DNA of 62,409 nt from Methanoregula sp. GTDB taxonomy: Archaea; Halobacteriota; Methanomicrobia; Methanomicrobiales; Methanospirillaceae. Positions 52,875 to 62,115 of this stretch are shown here, one piece after another. How positions within the stretch are numbered: the stretch's first letter is position 1; each line of letters opens with the position of its first letter. The stretch is from assembly GCA_030651815.1 (NCBI GenBank), contig JAUSBW010000216.1:1-62409 (forward strand), in the 5' to 3' direction. Below the pieces are notes generated by a model. That model had not been told where the DNA came from, did no database searches, and saw only the letters and a program-made list of their open reading frames with translations. Position numbers and translations under genes: made by a program.

Positions 52875-53579
52875 ATGACCACCCCCGGCATACCCTGCAG
52901 TCTCGTCATCCCTGCATACAACGAGGAGAACCGGATCCAGTCGCTCTTTGACGAGATAACGGGGTTTGACGGGGAACTCATCGTAGTCTGTGACGGCACA
53001 GACAATACAGCGGGTTGTGTCAGCAGGATCACAAATGGCAGAAAAGATCTCGTTATCCGCTGCCTTGAGTTTGATCACCGTCTGGGTAAGGGAGGCGGCG
53101 TGATCGAAGGACTCAAAGCCACCCAGGCACCGCTCGTAGGATACTTCGATGCGGACGGTTCTACGAGTATTGACGAGATGATCAGGCTCTTTTCCCACCT
53201 TTCCAATTCTGACGGTGCAATCGGCTCGCGCTGGGTGCCGGGCTCGACGCTACGCGTGCGGCAGGGAATCCTGCGCCGGATAGAGAGCCGGGCTTTCAAT
53301 CTCCTGATCCGGATGCTCTTTGGTCTTACCTACAACGATACGCAGTGCGGGGCAAAGGTGTTCAGAAAGTCTGCAATTGATACCGTGCTGCCGCAGATGG
53401 TCTCCCGAGGTTTCGAGTTCGATGTCGAACTGCTCTGGCGGTTGCAGCGGGCAGGTTATACCGTCACTGAAGTCCCCATTGTCTGGAAGAACAAGGGGGA
53501 TTCACGGGTGCAGAAGCGGGACATGATCCGGATGCTCAAGGGTCTTTTTGTGATCCGGTTCGGTCCAGGAAACGTATGA
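52875..53579 (+). CDS. Family 2 glycosyltransferase (dolichyl-phosphate glucosyltransferase-like)
   Basis: 234 residues. SLVIPAYNEENRIQ, GKGGGVIEGL, the DxD-type GYFDADGSTSIDEM and SRWVPGS-x-LRVRQG, then QCGAKVFRK match the ALG5/DPM1 branch of GT2. Such enzymes move a sugar from a nucleotide sugar to a polyprenyl phosphate on the cytoplasmic side. Its TGA overlaps the next gene's ATG (ATGA at 53576), so it is coupled to the TPR protein and the BrxD-like ATPase behind it. Confidence 0.87.
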   Translation: MTTPGIPCSLVIPAYNEENRIQSLFDEITGFDGELIVVCDGTDNTAGCVSRITNGRKDLVIRCLEFDHRLGKGGGVIEGLKATQAPLVGYFDADGSTSIDEMIRLFSHLSNSDGAIGSRWVPGSTLRVRQGILRRIESRAFNLLIRMLFGLTYNDTQCGAKVFRKSAIDTVLPQMVSRGFEFDVELLWRLQRAGYTVTEVPIVWKNKGDSRVQKRDMIRMLKGLFVIRFGPGNV

Positions 53580-55405
53580 TCCCATCCTCGCGTGATGAGC
53601 AGAAGAAAGAGGCGTTCCGGCTCTTTGAAGACGGCAGGTATATCGAGTCCGGCCAGCTCTGCACCATCATCTTAGAGTCCGGGAAGGATTCCGCGATCGA
53701 GGTGCTCGCAGCAACCAACCTCTACTACATGGGAAAAACCGATGATGCGGAGGTCTTCTTCCGGGATCTCGAAAAGAAGATGCCGGACTCTTCGTATGTG
53801 CACAGTTATCTTGCAAAAGTGCTGGAAGCACGGGGTGATGAAGGGGCAATCGCTGAGTATGCAACTGCCGTTCACCTCGATCCCTCCAACCAGGATGCCC
53901 TGCGTAGTTATGCAGAGTATCTCCTGGCTCACAAGGATTACCGGGCCGCACTGCCCGTCTTCAAACGACTCGTGCAGCTGGGAAAGAAACCCGCAGACGT
54001 TAAGCACCTGATGCAGGCGCTCTTGGGAATTGGTGAGGCACATGAGGCACTCTCAACGCATGCTGAGCTGGGTAGCGGGATGGCGCCGGGACATGAATAT
54101 ATCGATGCACTGGTAAATACCGGAAACTTCCGTGCCGCTGCTGAATCGGCAAACCGGATCTACAAAGAGACCCGCGATCCCGCAGTGCTCAGGAAATACC
54201 TTTCTGCCCTCTCCCGCTATGATGTTCAGGCTTCACTGGTAGCCTATTCCAATCATATCCATAATGAGCCGGACTGTGAGCTTCTCTTTGATTATGCACT
54301 GCTCTTGCAGGCAAACGGGAATTATACCGAAGCGCTGGATGCTGCACAGTTGCTTATCGAATGCTCGCGCCGGCCGGTCTACCGTCTTTTAGAGTGCGAT
54401 CTGCTTGCTGCGACAGCGGGTATTGAGGGGGATGGAGAGAAACGTGCACTCGCTGCATACGAACTGCTGATACGGGATGAACTCGGCACAAAAAACGATC
54501 TGGACCTGCTCCGGACGATCATCAGCAGGTACCGCCAGTTCTTAAAAACCAGTGTGCCAACAGATGAGGCCATACGCAGGTTCCTTGGCATTGTATCACA
54601 GGATGTGAACGTAGCAAGCCTGCTCGAGACCGCCTTGTTATACGAAGATGCGGGTGATGCCGCAGAAGCCCGGTCCTGGTATTACCGGGCATACCGGGCA
54701 GCATTTCTCACGGGCGGGCTTTCTTATGCGCAGTTCCTCGATGCACATGGCGAGGGGCGAGAATGCGAGAAGGTGATGCTCTACATATTATCGAATGTGA
54801 AAAAAAGCGCTGACCTCAGCCGTGTGGCAGCGGTGATCGTGGACAGGCACAGCACCATGCACCGCTTAAAACGCTTAATGGAGCAACTGATCGTCAGACT
54901 CGAAGCCAGACGGGCAACGCTCGATTCGGAAGGGCTCGAACTGCTCGCGATGGCTTTTTTCATTGCCGGAACCAATGCACATGAAGAGCAGGACTATGCA
55001 GGCTGCAAGTATTACTGCCTCAGTGGGATGGACGTGATGCCGGCCCACACCCGGGCCATTTCCCTGGAAGATTTCCTCAGCCTGATACGGACCTGCAAGG
55101 AGAAGTCGGTGGCCGATCGCCCGATCATGAACGTGCCGCAGGTAAAAAAACGGGCAGCTGCCAGTCAACCGACACAGGTGATCACCGACCAACTCGGGCT
55201 TACCGAACAGGAGGCAAAGATCCTCGAGTTTATCCGGATGCACAGGACGGCAAACGAAATGGAGCTGCGAAAGGTGCTGGGAACCCGCCGGGTGGTCGGG
55301 ATTGTCAACCGCCTGATCCAGAAAGCGGCTGCACAGGGATTGTTACTGATCGCAAAGAAAGGAGTTGGGGAGGAAGGAGAAGCCTATGAATATACCGGAA
55401 CCTGA
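53576..55405 (+). CDS. Large TPR protein with C-terminal winged helix
   Basis: 609 residues. From the start to ~500 the sequence is a run of helical TPR-like repeats (EAFRLFEDGRYIESGQLCTI, LAKVLEARGDEGAIAEYATA, YALLLQANGNYTEALDAAQL). A linker with KKRAAASQPTQVI leads to a winged helix at ~545-609 (LTEQEAKILEFIRMHRTANE then LRKVLGTRRVVGIVNRLIQK), which would bind DNA or a partner. It has no signal peptide. Its last 20 bases overlap the BrxD-like gene, so the two proteins probably work together. Confidence 0.75.
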   Translation: MIPSSRDEQKKEAFRLFEDGRYIESGQLCTIILESGKDSAIEVLAATNLYYMGKTDDAEVFFRDLEKKMPDSSYVHSYLAKVLEARGDEGAIAEYATAVHLDPSNQDALRSYAEYLLAHKDYRAALPVFKRLVQLGKKPADVKHLMQALLGIGEAHEALSTHAELGSGMAPGHEYIDALVNTGNFRAAAESANRIYKETRDPAVLRKYLSALSRYDVQASLVAYSNHIHNEPDCELLFDYALLLQANGNYTEALDAAQLLIECSRRPVYRLLECDLLAATAGIEGDGEKRALAAYELLIRDELGTKNDLDLLRTIISRYRQFLKTSVPTDEAIRRFLGIVSQDVNVASLLETALLYEDAGDAAEARSWYYRAYRAAFLTGGLSYAQFLDAHGEGRECEKVMLYILSNVKKSADLSRVAAVIVDRHSTMHRLKRLMEQLIVRLEARRATLDSEGLELLAMAFFIAGTNAHEEQDYAGCKYYCLSGMDVMPAHTRAISLEDFLSLIRTCKEKSVADRPIMNVPQVKKRAAASQPTQVITDQLGLTEQEAKILEFIRMHRTANEMELRKVLGTRRVVGIVNRLIQKAAAQGLLLIAKKGVGEEGEAYEYTGT

Positions 55406-56687
55406 ACGGATGGACCAGCGCCGGCTCGAGAGCATCAACATCATCAATGCGTTACGCCGGGGCACGGTTCCTGCGAGCGGGCTTGAACGGATCGCAGTCG
55501 GGCTCGATGTCGAAGAGGGCGTGATCAGCCGACAACTGGATTACGTGGCCCAGAGCGGCGGGGATCTCAAGTTTATCCGGGGCGAGTACGGGAGCGGCAA
55601 GACGTTTTTAGTCGCACGGTCGCTAGAGATCGCCCGCACCAAGGGTTTTGTCACCTCGCACGTGATCATCTCGTCTTCCACCCCGCTCTACAAGCTCAAA
55701 GGGATCTACCAGCAGATTTGTGCAAACCTCCGTACCGGTGGGGAAGAGCATGCGATCAAGACGATTCTCGACAACTGGCTCTTTGCTATCGAAGAGCGGC
55801 TGCTATCAGTGAGCGGGACCGGTCTTGAGGATGCTCTGCTCGAAGAGGCCACCGAGCGGGAGATCGAGACTGCGCTCAGCGGCATCAGCGAGGTGAACTC
55901 CGCACTTGCGGCTGCGCTTCGCACCTATTACCGTGCGAACAATGCCGGCGACTTCCAGCTCGCTCAGGCAGCACTGGGCTGGATTGCCGGTGAGCCGAAC
56001 ATCGGGCGGGACTTCAAGCAGAAAGCGGGAATCAAAGGCGAGATCGATGACACCATCGCGTTTCTCTTCCTGCGGGGCCTTGTTTCCATCATTCACGGGG
56101 CGGGCTACAAAGGGATTGCTATCGCCGTTGATGAGATGGAGACCACGCAGGGACTCCAGCGCAACCAGCGGGAGAAGGGTTACCACACGCTCGTCCGGAT
56201 CATCGATGCGCTCGACCGGGGCGATATGCCCCGCTGTTTCTTCCTCTTTACCGGCACTCCCGCCATGTATGACGGTTCACGCGGCATCCGTTCCGTCCCG
56301 CCACTCTACGATCGCATCAGCGTGGTGCAGAACGATGCGTACCGCAACCCCCGCCAGCCGCAGATCATGCTCGGGAAGTTCGATACCTCAAAACTCGAAC
56401 TGGTGGCGCTCAAGCTCGTAGATGTCTATGCACAGGCCTATACCGAACCGGACCGCGAACGGATCTCGCACCGCTTCATCCGCGCGATGATCAAGAAGAT
56501 CACCACGCGTTTCGGGGGACGGGTGGACGTGATTCCCCGCATATTCTTAAAAGAATTTGTTGATGTGCTGGACAAATGCGAGCTCTATGAGGACTATACT
56601 CCCGGCGATGGGTACGATTTTGATGCCGGGCACCTCAAAGGCGAACTCAAAAAAGAGGAAGAGGCAGTGATGGTGGTCAGATTCTAA
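55386..56687 (+). CDS. brxD: BrxD-like P-loop ATPase (DUF2791, BREX-type)
   Basis: 433 residues from the ATG at 55386, with AGGAGA six bases upstream; a TTG seven codons earlier is also in frame. Walker A GEYGSGKT at 66-73, a strand VIISSSTPLYKLKGIY, Walker B IAVDEMET with the DE pair at 249-250, and the sensor-like FLFTGTPAMYD match the BREX ATP-binding protein BrxD (DUF2791). No BrxC, PglX, PglZ, BrxL or BrxHI helicase is encoded in the window. It is coupled to the TPR-winged-helix gene, so it is a BREX-derived ATPase in a different setting. Confidence 0.85.
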   Translation: MNIPEPERMDQRRLESINIINALRRGTVPASGLERIAVGLDVEEGVISRQLDYVAQSGGDLKFIRGEYGSGKTFLVARSLEIARTKGFVTSHVIISSSTPLYKLKGIYQQICANLRTGGEEHAIKTILDNWLFAIEERLLSVSGTGLEDALLEEATEREIETALSGISEVNSALAAALRTYYRANNAGDFQLAQAALGWIAGEPNIGRDFKQKAGIKGEIDDTIAFLFLRGLVSIIHGAGYKGIAIAVDEMETTQGLQRNQREKGYHTLVRIIDALDRGDMPRCFFLFTGTPAMYDGSRGIRSVPPLYDRISVVQNDAYRNPRQPQIMLGKFDTSKLELVALKLVDVYAQAYTEPDRERISHRFIRAMIKKITTRFGGRVDVIPRIFLKEFVDVLDKCELYEDYTPGDGYDFDAGHLKGELKKEEEAVMVVRF

Positions 56688-56713
56688 AACCCGCCACTCT
56701 TTTAAAAAAGACA

Positions 56714-57286
56714 ATGTTTTACATTCCAACAGCACACCCTACCTGCATGCGCCGGGCAAAGCTCCTGTTCATCCTTGCCGCAGCCCTGCTGTGCGTTTTT
56801 ATCCCCGCAGCAGGAGCAGTGACACTCACCCTCAACACTTCAGAGAACGAGGCGCATATCGGGGATACTATCACCCTCAGCGGCACAGTAACCGGGATCA
56901 AAACAATTGCTGTTTATCTCTTTGTGATCGGACCTGACCTCGATAACCGCGGCGTGACACTTGACAACCTCAACATCCCGGCCGGGCGCGGGTTGTTCAC
57001 AACTACACCGGTGCATCTCGGAAATGGCACCTGGTCCTATACGTGGGACACCGCAGTTATCCTCGGTAATCTCAAGCCCGGCACCTATACGGTACATGTC
57101 GTCAGTTCCCCGATCGACCGGCTGCGATTTGTCAAAGGCGAGTATGCTACAGCCGAGATCGTTTTTTATCCATCAGAAGCGCCACCCAATGAAGTTCCGC
57201 TCGAACCGGTTCTGCCGGTTGTGGCACTGATTATAACCGGCGTAGTTATCCTGGGATATGGCGGGATGAGACAAAAAAAGATATAA
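56714..57286 (+). CDS. Secreted, membrane-anchored DUF3821-like surface protein
   Basis: 190 residues. A signal segment (AKLLFILAAALLCVFIPAAG) is followed by one beta domain: GDTITLSGTVTGIKTIAVYL, FVIGPDLDNRGVTLDNL, GNGTWSYTWDT and LKPGTYTVHVVSSPIDRL, the pattern of DUF3821-type surface proteins of Methanomicrobiales. A C-terminal helix (PVVALIITGVVILGYGG) and RQKK tail anchor it. An ATG at 56747 would give a more typical signal peptide than 56714. Confidence 0.75.
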   Translation: MFYIPTAHPTCMRRAKLLFILAAALLCVFIPAAGAVTLTLNTSENEAHIGDTITLSGTVTGIKTIAVYLFVIGPDLDNRGVTLDNLNIPAGRGLFTTTPVHLGNGTWSYTWDTAVILGNLKPGTYTVHVVSSPIDRLRFVKGEYATAEIVFYPSEAPPNEVPLEPVLPVVALIITGVVILGYGGMRQKKI

Positions 57287-57325
57287 GAGATGCTTTTGAT
57301 TTTATTCGGGGATAATTCCTTAAAA

Positions 57326-58579
57326 TTATTTCCTGCCATGCTGCCTGCGTACCCGTACGGATTCTGCATGGGCATGCAGACCCTCTGCATCCGCAATGGT
57401 CTCGACAATATCGCCAATGGTCTCAAGACCGTTGCGGTCGATCATCTCAACCGATGCGGTCTTGCAGAAATGATTCACATCAAGTCCCGAGTATGTCTTT
57501 GCGTACCCTGCGGTCGGGAGCACATGGTTGGTTCCCACAGCATAGTCCCCACAGGCAACTGCCGAGTAGCGCCCGACAAAAATTGCCCCTGCGTTCTTCA
57601 CCCGTGTGACCACGGTTAAGGGGTCTGCAACCTGTATCGAGAGGTGTTCCGGGGCAACTGCATCTGAGGCAAGGATCGCTTCTTCCATAGTGCTGACAAC
57701 AACATACCCGGAGTTCCTGAGCGCCTGCTCGATGATCTCCTTTCGCGGAGCAACTTTAGTCATCGCCTCCACCTCGCGGCTGACTTTTGCCGGGAGGGAC
57801 TTGTCGGTGGTGATAAGGATACAGGCAGCATTGGGGTCATGCTCGGACTGGGCAAGGATATCGGCGGCAACAATGCGGGGGTCGGCAGTCTCATCGGCAA
57901 TGATCCCAATCTCGCTGGGCCCTGCCGGGAAATCGATCTCCACCTTCTCGCGGAGCATCATCTTTGCGAGCGTGACGTACACGTTGCCGGGCCCTACAAT
58001 CTTCTGCACAGGCCGGATGCTCTCAGTACCCAGTGCCATTGCGGCAACTGCCTGTGCGCCACCGGCATTGTAGATTTCGGTTACCCCGGCGATGTCCAGC
58101 GCAACAAGGGTTAATGGCTTGATGGGGGGCGGTGAGCAGGCGCAGATCTCCTTTACCCCTGCAACGCGGGCGGGCACCGCACACATAAGAGCGGATGACG
58201 GGTACGCGGCCCGGCCGCCGGGAATATAGAGCCCGACACGGTTTAAGGGCGTGGTCTTGACGCCGAGCACGATACCGGGCTCCATCTCCTGCAGCCAGAG
58301 ATCCCGTGGCTTCTGGAGTTCGTGGAAGCGCTCGATGCGGACATGCGCCTCGATCAGGCTCTCGATTATTTTCGCATCGACCTTCTCATAAGCATCCTCG
58401 CGCTCGTCATCCGATACGGCAATATCGGTCAGTACACAGTGCTTCTTTGCCAGATCAATAAGTGCAGCATCACCCTCGATCTGCACACGGCCTATGATCT
58501 CTGTTACTGTGGCCCGGGCGTCTTCGAGGCTCGACTGCCTCCCCGCGATCCAGGCATCGATCTCCACTGCCTTTAACAT
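57326..58579 (-). CDS. hisD: Histidinol dehydrogenase HisD
   Basis: 417 residues, full length. LYIPGGRAAYPSSALMCAVP, GAQAVAAMALGTESI, KIVGPGNVYVTLAK, FPAGPSEIGIIAD, QSEHDPNAACILIT (zinc His) and GDYAVGTNHVLPT are all present. It oxidises histidinol to histidine in two NAD-dependent steps. It is a single gene here, away from other his genes. Confidence 0.95.
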   Translation of the reverse strand: MLKAVEIDAWIAGRQSSLEDARATVTEIIGRVQIEGDAALIDLAKKHCVLTDIAVSDDEREDAYEKVDAKIIESLIEAHVRIERFHELQKPRDLWLQEMEPGIVLGVKTTPLNRVGLYIPGGRAAYPSSALMCAVPARVAGVKEICACSPPPIKPLTLVALDIAGVTEIYNAGGAQAVAAMALGTESIRPVQKIVGPGNVYVTLAKMMLREKVEIDFPAGPSEIGIIADETADPRIVAADILAQSEHDPNAACILITTDKSLPAKVSREVEAMTKVAPRKEIIEQALRNSGYVVVSTMEEAILASDAVAPEHLSIQVADPLTVVTRVKNAGAIFVGRYSAVACGDYAVGTNHVLPTAGYAKTYSGLDVNHFCKTASVEMIDRNGLETIGDIVETIADAEGLHAHAESVRVRRQHGRK

Positions 58580-58794
58580 AGTGCCAATATTTTCGGCAGG
58601 AGAGTTTGTTAAGGTTTCGTCAGGTTTTAAAGGATATGGGGGAATGATGGATCAAAAAGGGATTGGCAAAAATACGGCTTTCTACATCTGAAGGGAGGAT
58701 GAGTTTAAAAAGAATATGGCAGAGCAGGTCAGATTTGTGCCGGTCTGTGACGTATAATGGAGATGCTGGCACAGGAATGAACGTTTATCTGATT
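58580..58794. other. Intergenic region with dispersed repeat copy 2
   Basis: Between hisD and the thermosome gene. At 58647-58676 it holds the second copy of the ATGGATCAAAAAGGGATTGG-type repeat, which reads as DQKGIGKN after a start codon and stops 14 codons in. A 35-codon frame behind a GGAGG at ~58698 has no protein-like content. Confidence 0.45.
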
Positions 58795-58826
58795 TTTTTA
58801 GATTAAAAAAAGGAAAATAATTGTTT
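58795..58826 (-). terminator. Oligo-T terminator of the thermosome gene
   Basis: Directly after the thermosome stop the minus strand reads AAACAATTATTTTCC and then seven T (58805-58811). There is no stable hairpin; the T-run is typical of archaeal termination. Confidence 0.5.
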
Positions 58827-60479
58827 TTAATAATCGCCCATACCAGGCGGCATTCCACCCATACCACCCATGCCGCCAGGGGGCATACCTCCGGCAGGTC
58901 CGGATGCCTTTGAGGATGCAATGACATCATCGATGCGGAGGATCATGACTGCTGCTTCGGCCGCGCTTGAGATTGCCTGTGTCTTTACCCGCAGCGGCTC
59001 GACGACTCCTGCCTTGAGCATATCAACCGGTTTTCCAGAATACACGTCAAGCCCGTAGGTCTTCTTTCCCGCTTCGTGTGCAGCCCTGAGAGCAACGAGC
59101 ATATCAATGGGGTCTAATCCGGCATTCTCGGCAAGCGTGCGGGGGATGATCTCCATTGCGCTTGCGAACGCTTCTATGGCAAGCTGGCCGCGACCGCCGA
59201 CACTTGCGGCATACTCGCGGAGCCTTAACGAGAGTTCGGTCTCGGGCGCTCCTCCACCGGCAACAATCTTTTTCCCGGCAACAACGACGCTGACGACCAT
59301 GAGGGCGTCATGAATGGCCCGTTCGAGTTCATCAACCACGTGCTCAGTCCCTCCTCGGACGATGATGGAGACCGCTTTTGGGTTTTTGCACTTCGAGACA
59401 TAGATCATCTCGTCATCTGATACCGTTTTCTCCTCGACAAGGCCGGCCGTGCCGAGATCTTTTGCCGTGATCGTATCGACATTGTTCACAATCGTGGCAC
59501 CCGTTGCCCGGGCAAGGTTCTCGATATCGCTCTTCTTGACCCTGCGGATCGCAAGGATGCCGGCTTTTGTAAGGTAGTGCTGTGCGACATCGTCGATGCC
59601 TTTCTGGCAGAAGACTACGTTTGCCTTGCTCTTTATGACCTTGTCCACCATCGCGTGGACCATCTGTTCTTCTCCATCGAGGAATGCCTGTGCCCGACCA
59701 AGCGAAGATATGTTGATCTTCGCGTTCACCTCCGTCTTTTTGAACTCGAGTGCAGCATTGAGAAGCAGAACTTTCGCATCCTTGACAGATTTAGGCATGT
59801 TCGGGTGCGCACGTTCCTTATCTATGACCATGCCTTCGATGAGGGCCGTGTCATCCACCGAGCCGCCGACCTTCTTCTCCACGTTGATGTGGGCGAGGTC
59901 TGCGGTACCATCGGTATCGATGACGAACGTGACCGCCTTGACGATAATGTCGCAGAGGTGGTCTTTTGCTACTTCTGAATTCTTACCTGTGAGCGCAGTC
60001 TCTGCGATCTTCTTGAGCATCGCGGTATCGGTCGGCTTCACCGTGATGGCAAACCCGTCGAGCAGCACGAGCGCCTTTGCCGCTGCCATCCGGTAACCCT
60101 CGGCGATACTGGTCGGGTGAACCTTCTGGGCGAGAAGCCCTTCTGCGTTCTTTAAAAGTTCGCCGGCAATGATTACTGCAGTTGTCGTACCATCGCCGAC
60201 TTCAGCATCCTGCGTCTTTGCGATCTCGACCATCATCTTTGCGGCCGGGTGCTCGATATCCATCTCCTTTAAGATAGTTACACCGTCGTTTGTGATGGTG
60301 ATATCTCCCATACCATCGATGAGCATCTTATCCATGCCAATGGGGCCAAGGGTCGATTGGACTGCAGCTGCAACTGCCCGTGCAGCGGCAAAATTATTGG
60401 TCTGGGCTTCCTCTCCCCGGCTTCTCGTTGCTCCTTGTCTGAGAATAATTATGGGTTGTCCCCCGAGTTGTTGTGACAT
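58827..60479 (-). CDS. thsA: Thermosome subunit (group II chaperonin)
   Basis: 550 residues from the ATG at 60479, which has GAGGT eight bases upstream; the frame extends nine codons beyond. [20 protein letters not shown], the ATP site [15 protein letters not shown], and [13 protein letters not shown] are diagnostic of archaeal thermosomes/CCT. The C-terminal tail is a GGM-rich repeat ([13 protein letters not shown]), as in cavity-facing tails of chaperonins. It folds proteins in the cytoplasm as a two-ring complex. Confidence 0.95.
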   Translation of the reverse strand: MSQQLGGQPIIILRQGATRSRGEEAQTNNFAAARAVAAAVQSTLGPIGMDKMLIDGMGDITITNDGVTILKEMDIEHPAAKMMVEIAKTQDAEVGDGTTTAVIIAGELLKNAEGLLAQKVHPTSIAEGYRMAAAKALVLLDGFAITVKPTDTAMLKKIAETALTGKNSEVAKDHLCDIIVKAVTFVIDTDGTADLAHINVEKKVGGSVDDTALIEGMVIDKERAHPNMPKSVKDAKVLLLNAALEFKKTEVNAKINISSLGRAQAFLDGEEQMVHAMVDKVIKSKANVVFCQKGIDDVAQHYLTKAGILAIRRVKKSDIENLARATGATIVNNVDTITAKDLGTAGLVEEKTVSDDEMIYVSKCKNPKAVSIIVRGGTEHVVDELERAIHDALMVVSVVVAGKKIVAGGGAPETELSLRLREYAASVGGRGQLAIEAFASAMEIIPRTLAENAGLDPIDMLVALRAAHEAGKKTYGLDVYSGKPVDMLKAGVVEPLRVKTQAISSAAEAAVMILRIDDVIASSKASGPAGGMPPGGMGGMGGMPPGMGDY

Positions 60480-61044
60480 TTTTTTACCTCTTTTTGATGG
60501 TTCCATCCATTGTCATTTTACCGGTGCCGGTTATTATTCCTGCATGACTGCGATTGGCCCTTCCGGAATACTCCGGCTAATCCACAGAGGACATTGGCAC
60601 GCCTTTGATGAGATCAAAAACGGCGGGGGCGGATACCGGTGCCGGTAAAACAGAAGTCATCATCCCTGTTCGGGCGATTGATGGTGGACTTCATTACCAG
60701 ATGATAGAACAGATAGATCTGCATCGGTTTTATGTGTATCCATGTCTGTCAGGATTCGCAGTAAGTACACTCTTTTGAACCGGAGCTGAACAATGAGGAT
60801 CTGCCAACGTCATTCCATTGGCAAGAACCCGTCTTTTTCCCGACTTTGCCCATGTGCCTGACATTGATCCTCCAAAGATGTTCCGGTCTTTTCTATTGCA
60901 TGTATCTCATCCGGCGTCAGTACCTTTCCATAAGGTGAACGTTTGCGCCTGTGCCCGGTGGCGGACTTACATATGAACGCGGGTGAATGACTGGTCGATG
61001 TCAACACCCCATCATTAATTACCAGATTTACCTATTACTGATCA
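60480..61044. other. Intergenic region between the thermosome and sulfite reductase-like genes
   Basis: About 565 bases. The part nearest 60480 should hold the thermosome promoter; TTAATTACC about 28 bases before the ATG at 61045 could serve a leaderless sulfite reductase-like transcript. A minus-strand frame at 60810-61007 includes SPYGKVLTPDEIHAIEKTG, which has a protein-like look, but it lacks a ribosome binding site and a family. No RNA gene recognised. Confidence 0.4.
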
Positions 61045-61941
61045 ATGCGCACGGATTTTGGCATTCATATGAAAGGGGGCGTCATCACCGAACGGGACGC
61101 AGACTTCTGTACCATTCGCATAAGGGCCCCGGCAGGTATTTTTTCTGTTGAACAGTTACGGGGAATTGCAAAAATTGCAAAAAAATATGGAACGGGTACG
61201 GTTCACTGCACCACTCGCCAGACCCTGGAAATCCCGCATGTCAATCATGTTCTGCTTAAAAAAATCGAAAAAGCTCTGGCAAAGAACGAGACCCCGGTTG
61301 GCTCGGAGAGAGATGAAATTGTAAATATCATCGCATGTCCCGGCGTTGAACGCTGCAAATTTGCAAATATCGACACCATCAGTCTTGCTCAGAAAATTGA
61401 CAAAAAACTGTTCGGAAAGGAGATGCCGGTAAAGATGCGCATCGCTTTGTCGGGCTGCCCGAATGCCTGTACAAGTCCCATGCTCAATGAGATTGGCGTC
61501 ATTGGGAGAGTTCGCCCCCTCCGTACTCCCGGGCTCTGCACGGGATGCGGAACCTGTGTCCAGTACTGCAAAGAGAAGGCCATTGTCATCCGGAATGGCA
61601 TATCAGAACTCAAAGAGGACAAGTGTGTCCAGTGCGGGGTATGCATTCAATCCTGCCATTTTGATCTCCTTAAAGCAGAACACCGGCATTTTCTCATCAC
61701 CGTTGGAGGAAGGAGAGGGAGACATCCAAAAATCGGCAGAGAATTGTTAACGGTTGAAACCGAAGAGCAGGTAATTTTTATCATACAAAAAATTGTCGAC
61801 TGGGTTTACCGCCGCGCATGGAGCGGGAGACTCCTGTCTGAGCAGCTGGATGAACTCCATTTCGAAAAATTCCGGCAGGATATTATTGCACAGGGAATGC
61901 CGGATACAAATGATAACTCAGCCAAAAAACCATCCCTGTGA
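61045..61941 (+). CDS. Small sulfite/nitrite reductase-like protein with two 4Fe-4S clusters
   Basis: 298 residues. An N-terminal ferredoxin-like half (residues ~15-85, GIFSVEQLRGIAKIAKKYGT, TVHCTTRQTLEIP) precedes the siroheme/[4Fe-4S] site: Cys98-x5-Cys104 and Cys138-x3-Cys142 (SGCPNACTSP). A two-cluster ferredoxin insert follows: Cys165, 168, 171, 175 and Cys194, 197, 200, 204. This is the dissimilatory-sulfite-reductase-like (Dsr-LP) group of methanogens, smaller than assimilatory enzymes. Substrate and role are not established. No ribosome binding site is seen at the ATG, so it may be leaderless. Confidence 0.85.
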   Translation: MRTDFGIHMKGGVITERDADFCTIRIRAPAGIFSVEQLRGIAKIAKKYGTGTVHCTTRQTLEIPHVNHVLLKKIEKALAKNETPVGSERDEIVNIIACPGVERCKFANIDTISLAQKIDKKLFGKEMPVKMRIALSGCPNACTSPMLNEIGVIGRVRPLRTPGLCTGCGTCVQYCKEKAIVIRNGISELKEDKCVQCGVCIQSCHFDLLKAEHRHFLITVGGRRGRHPKIGRELLTVETEEQVIFIIQKIVDWVYRRAWSGRLLSEQLDELHFEKFRQDIIAQGMPDTNDNSAKKPSL

Positions 61942-61954
61942 CGGTTTTCCTGCC

Positions 61955-61961
61955 TTTTTTT
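61955..61961 (+). terminator. Oligo-T terminator after the sulfite reductase-like gene
   Basis: Seven T in a row 14 bases past the stop codon, without a strong hairpin; consistent with archaeal U-tract termination. Confidence 0.4.
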
Positions 61962-62115
61962 GATGTCACAAGGGAATTGAGAGAAATTATACCGGGTTCA
62001 TCACACGTACCCGAAAATTTTTAAAAATCCACGTGTGATCACCTGTGCAGTCAGAAAACGTGAAACAACTTTTTGCCAGGAGTTTTTTTTAAAGAAAAAA
62101 AGAATGTGCAGGGAT

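Noticed and set aside
53576-56687. A complete BREX system
   Set aside because: Only the BrxD-type ATPase is present. No PglX, PglZ, BrxC, BrxL or helicase gene was found within the window.
58698-58805. 35-codon frame behind a GGAGG upstream of the thermosome terminator
   Set aside because: The ribosome binding site is good but the product has no hydrophobic, charged or family pattern, and it runs against the thermosome transcript.
60810-61007. Minus-strand frame with SPYGKVLTPDEIHAIEKTG
   Set aside because: The segment looks partly protein-like, but there is no ribosome binding site, family match or conserved neighbour. It is kept only as a note on the intergenic region.
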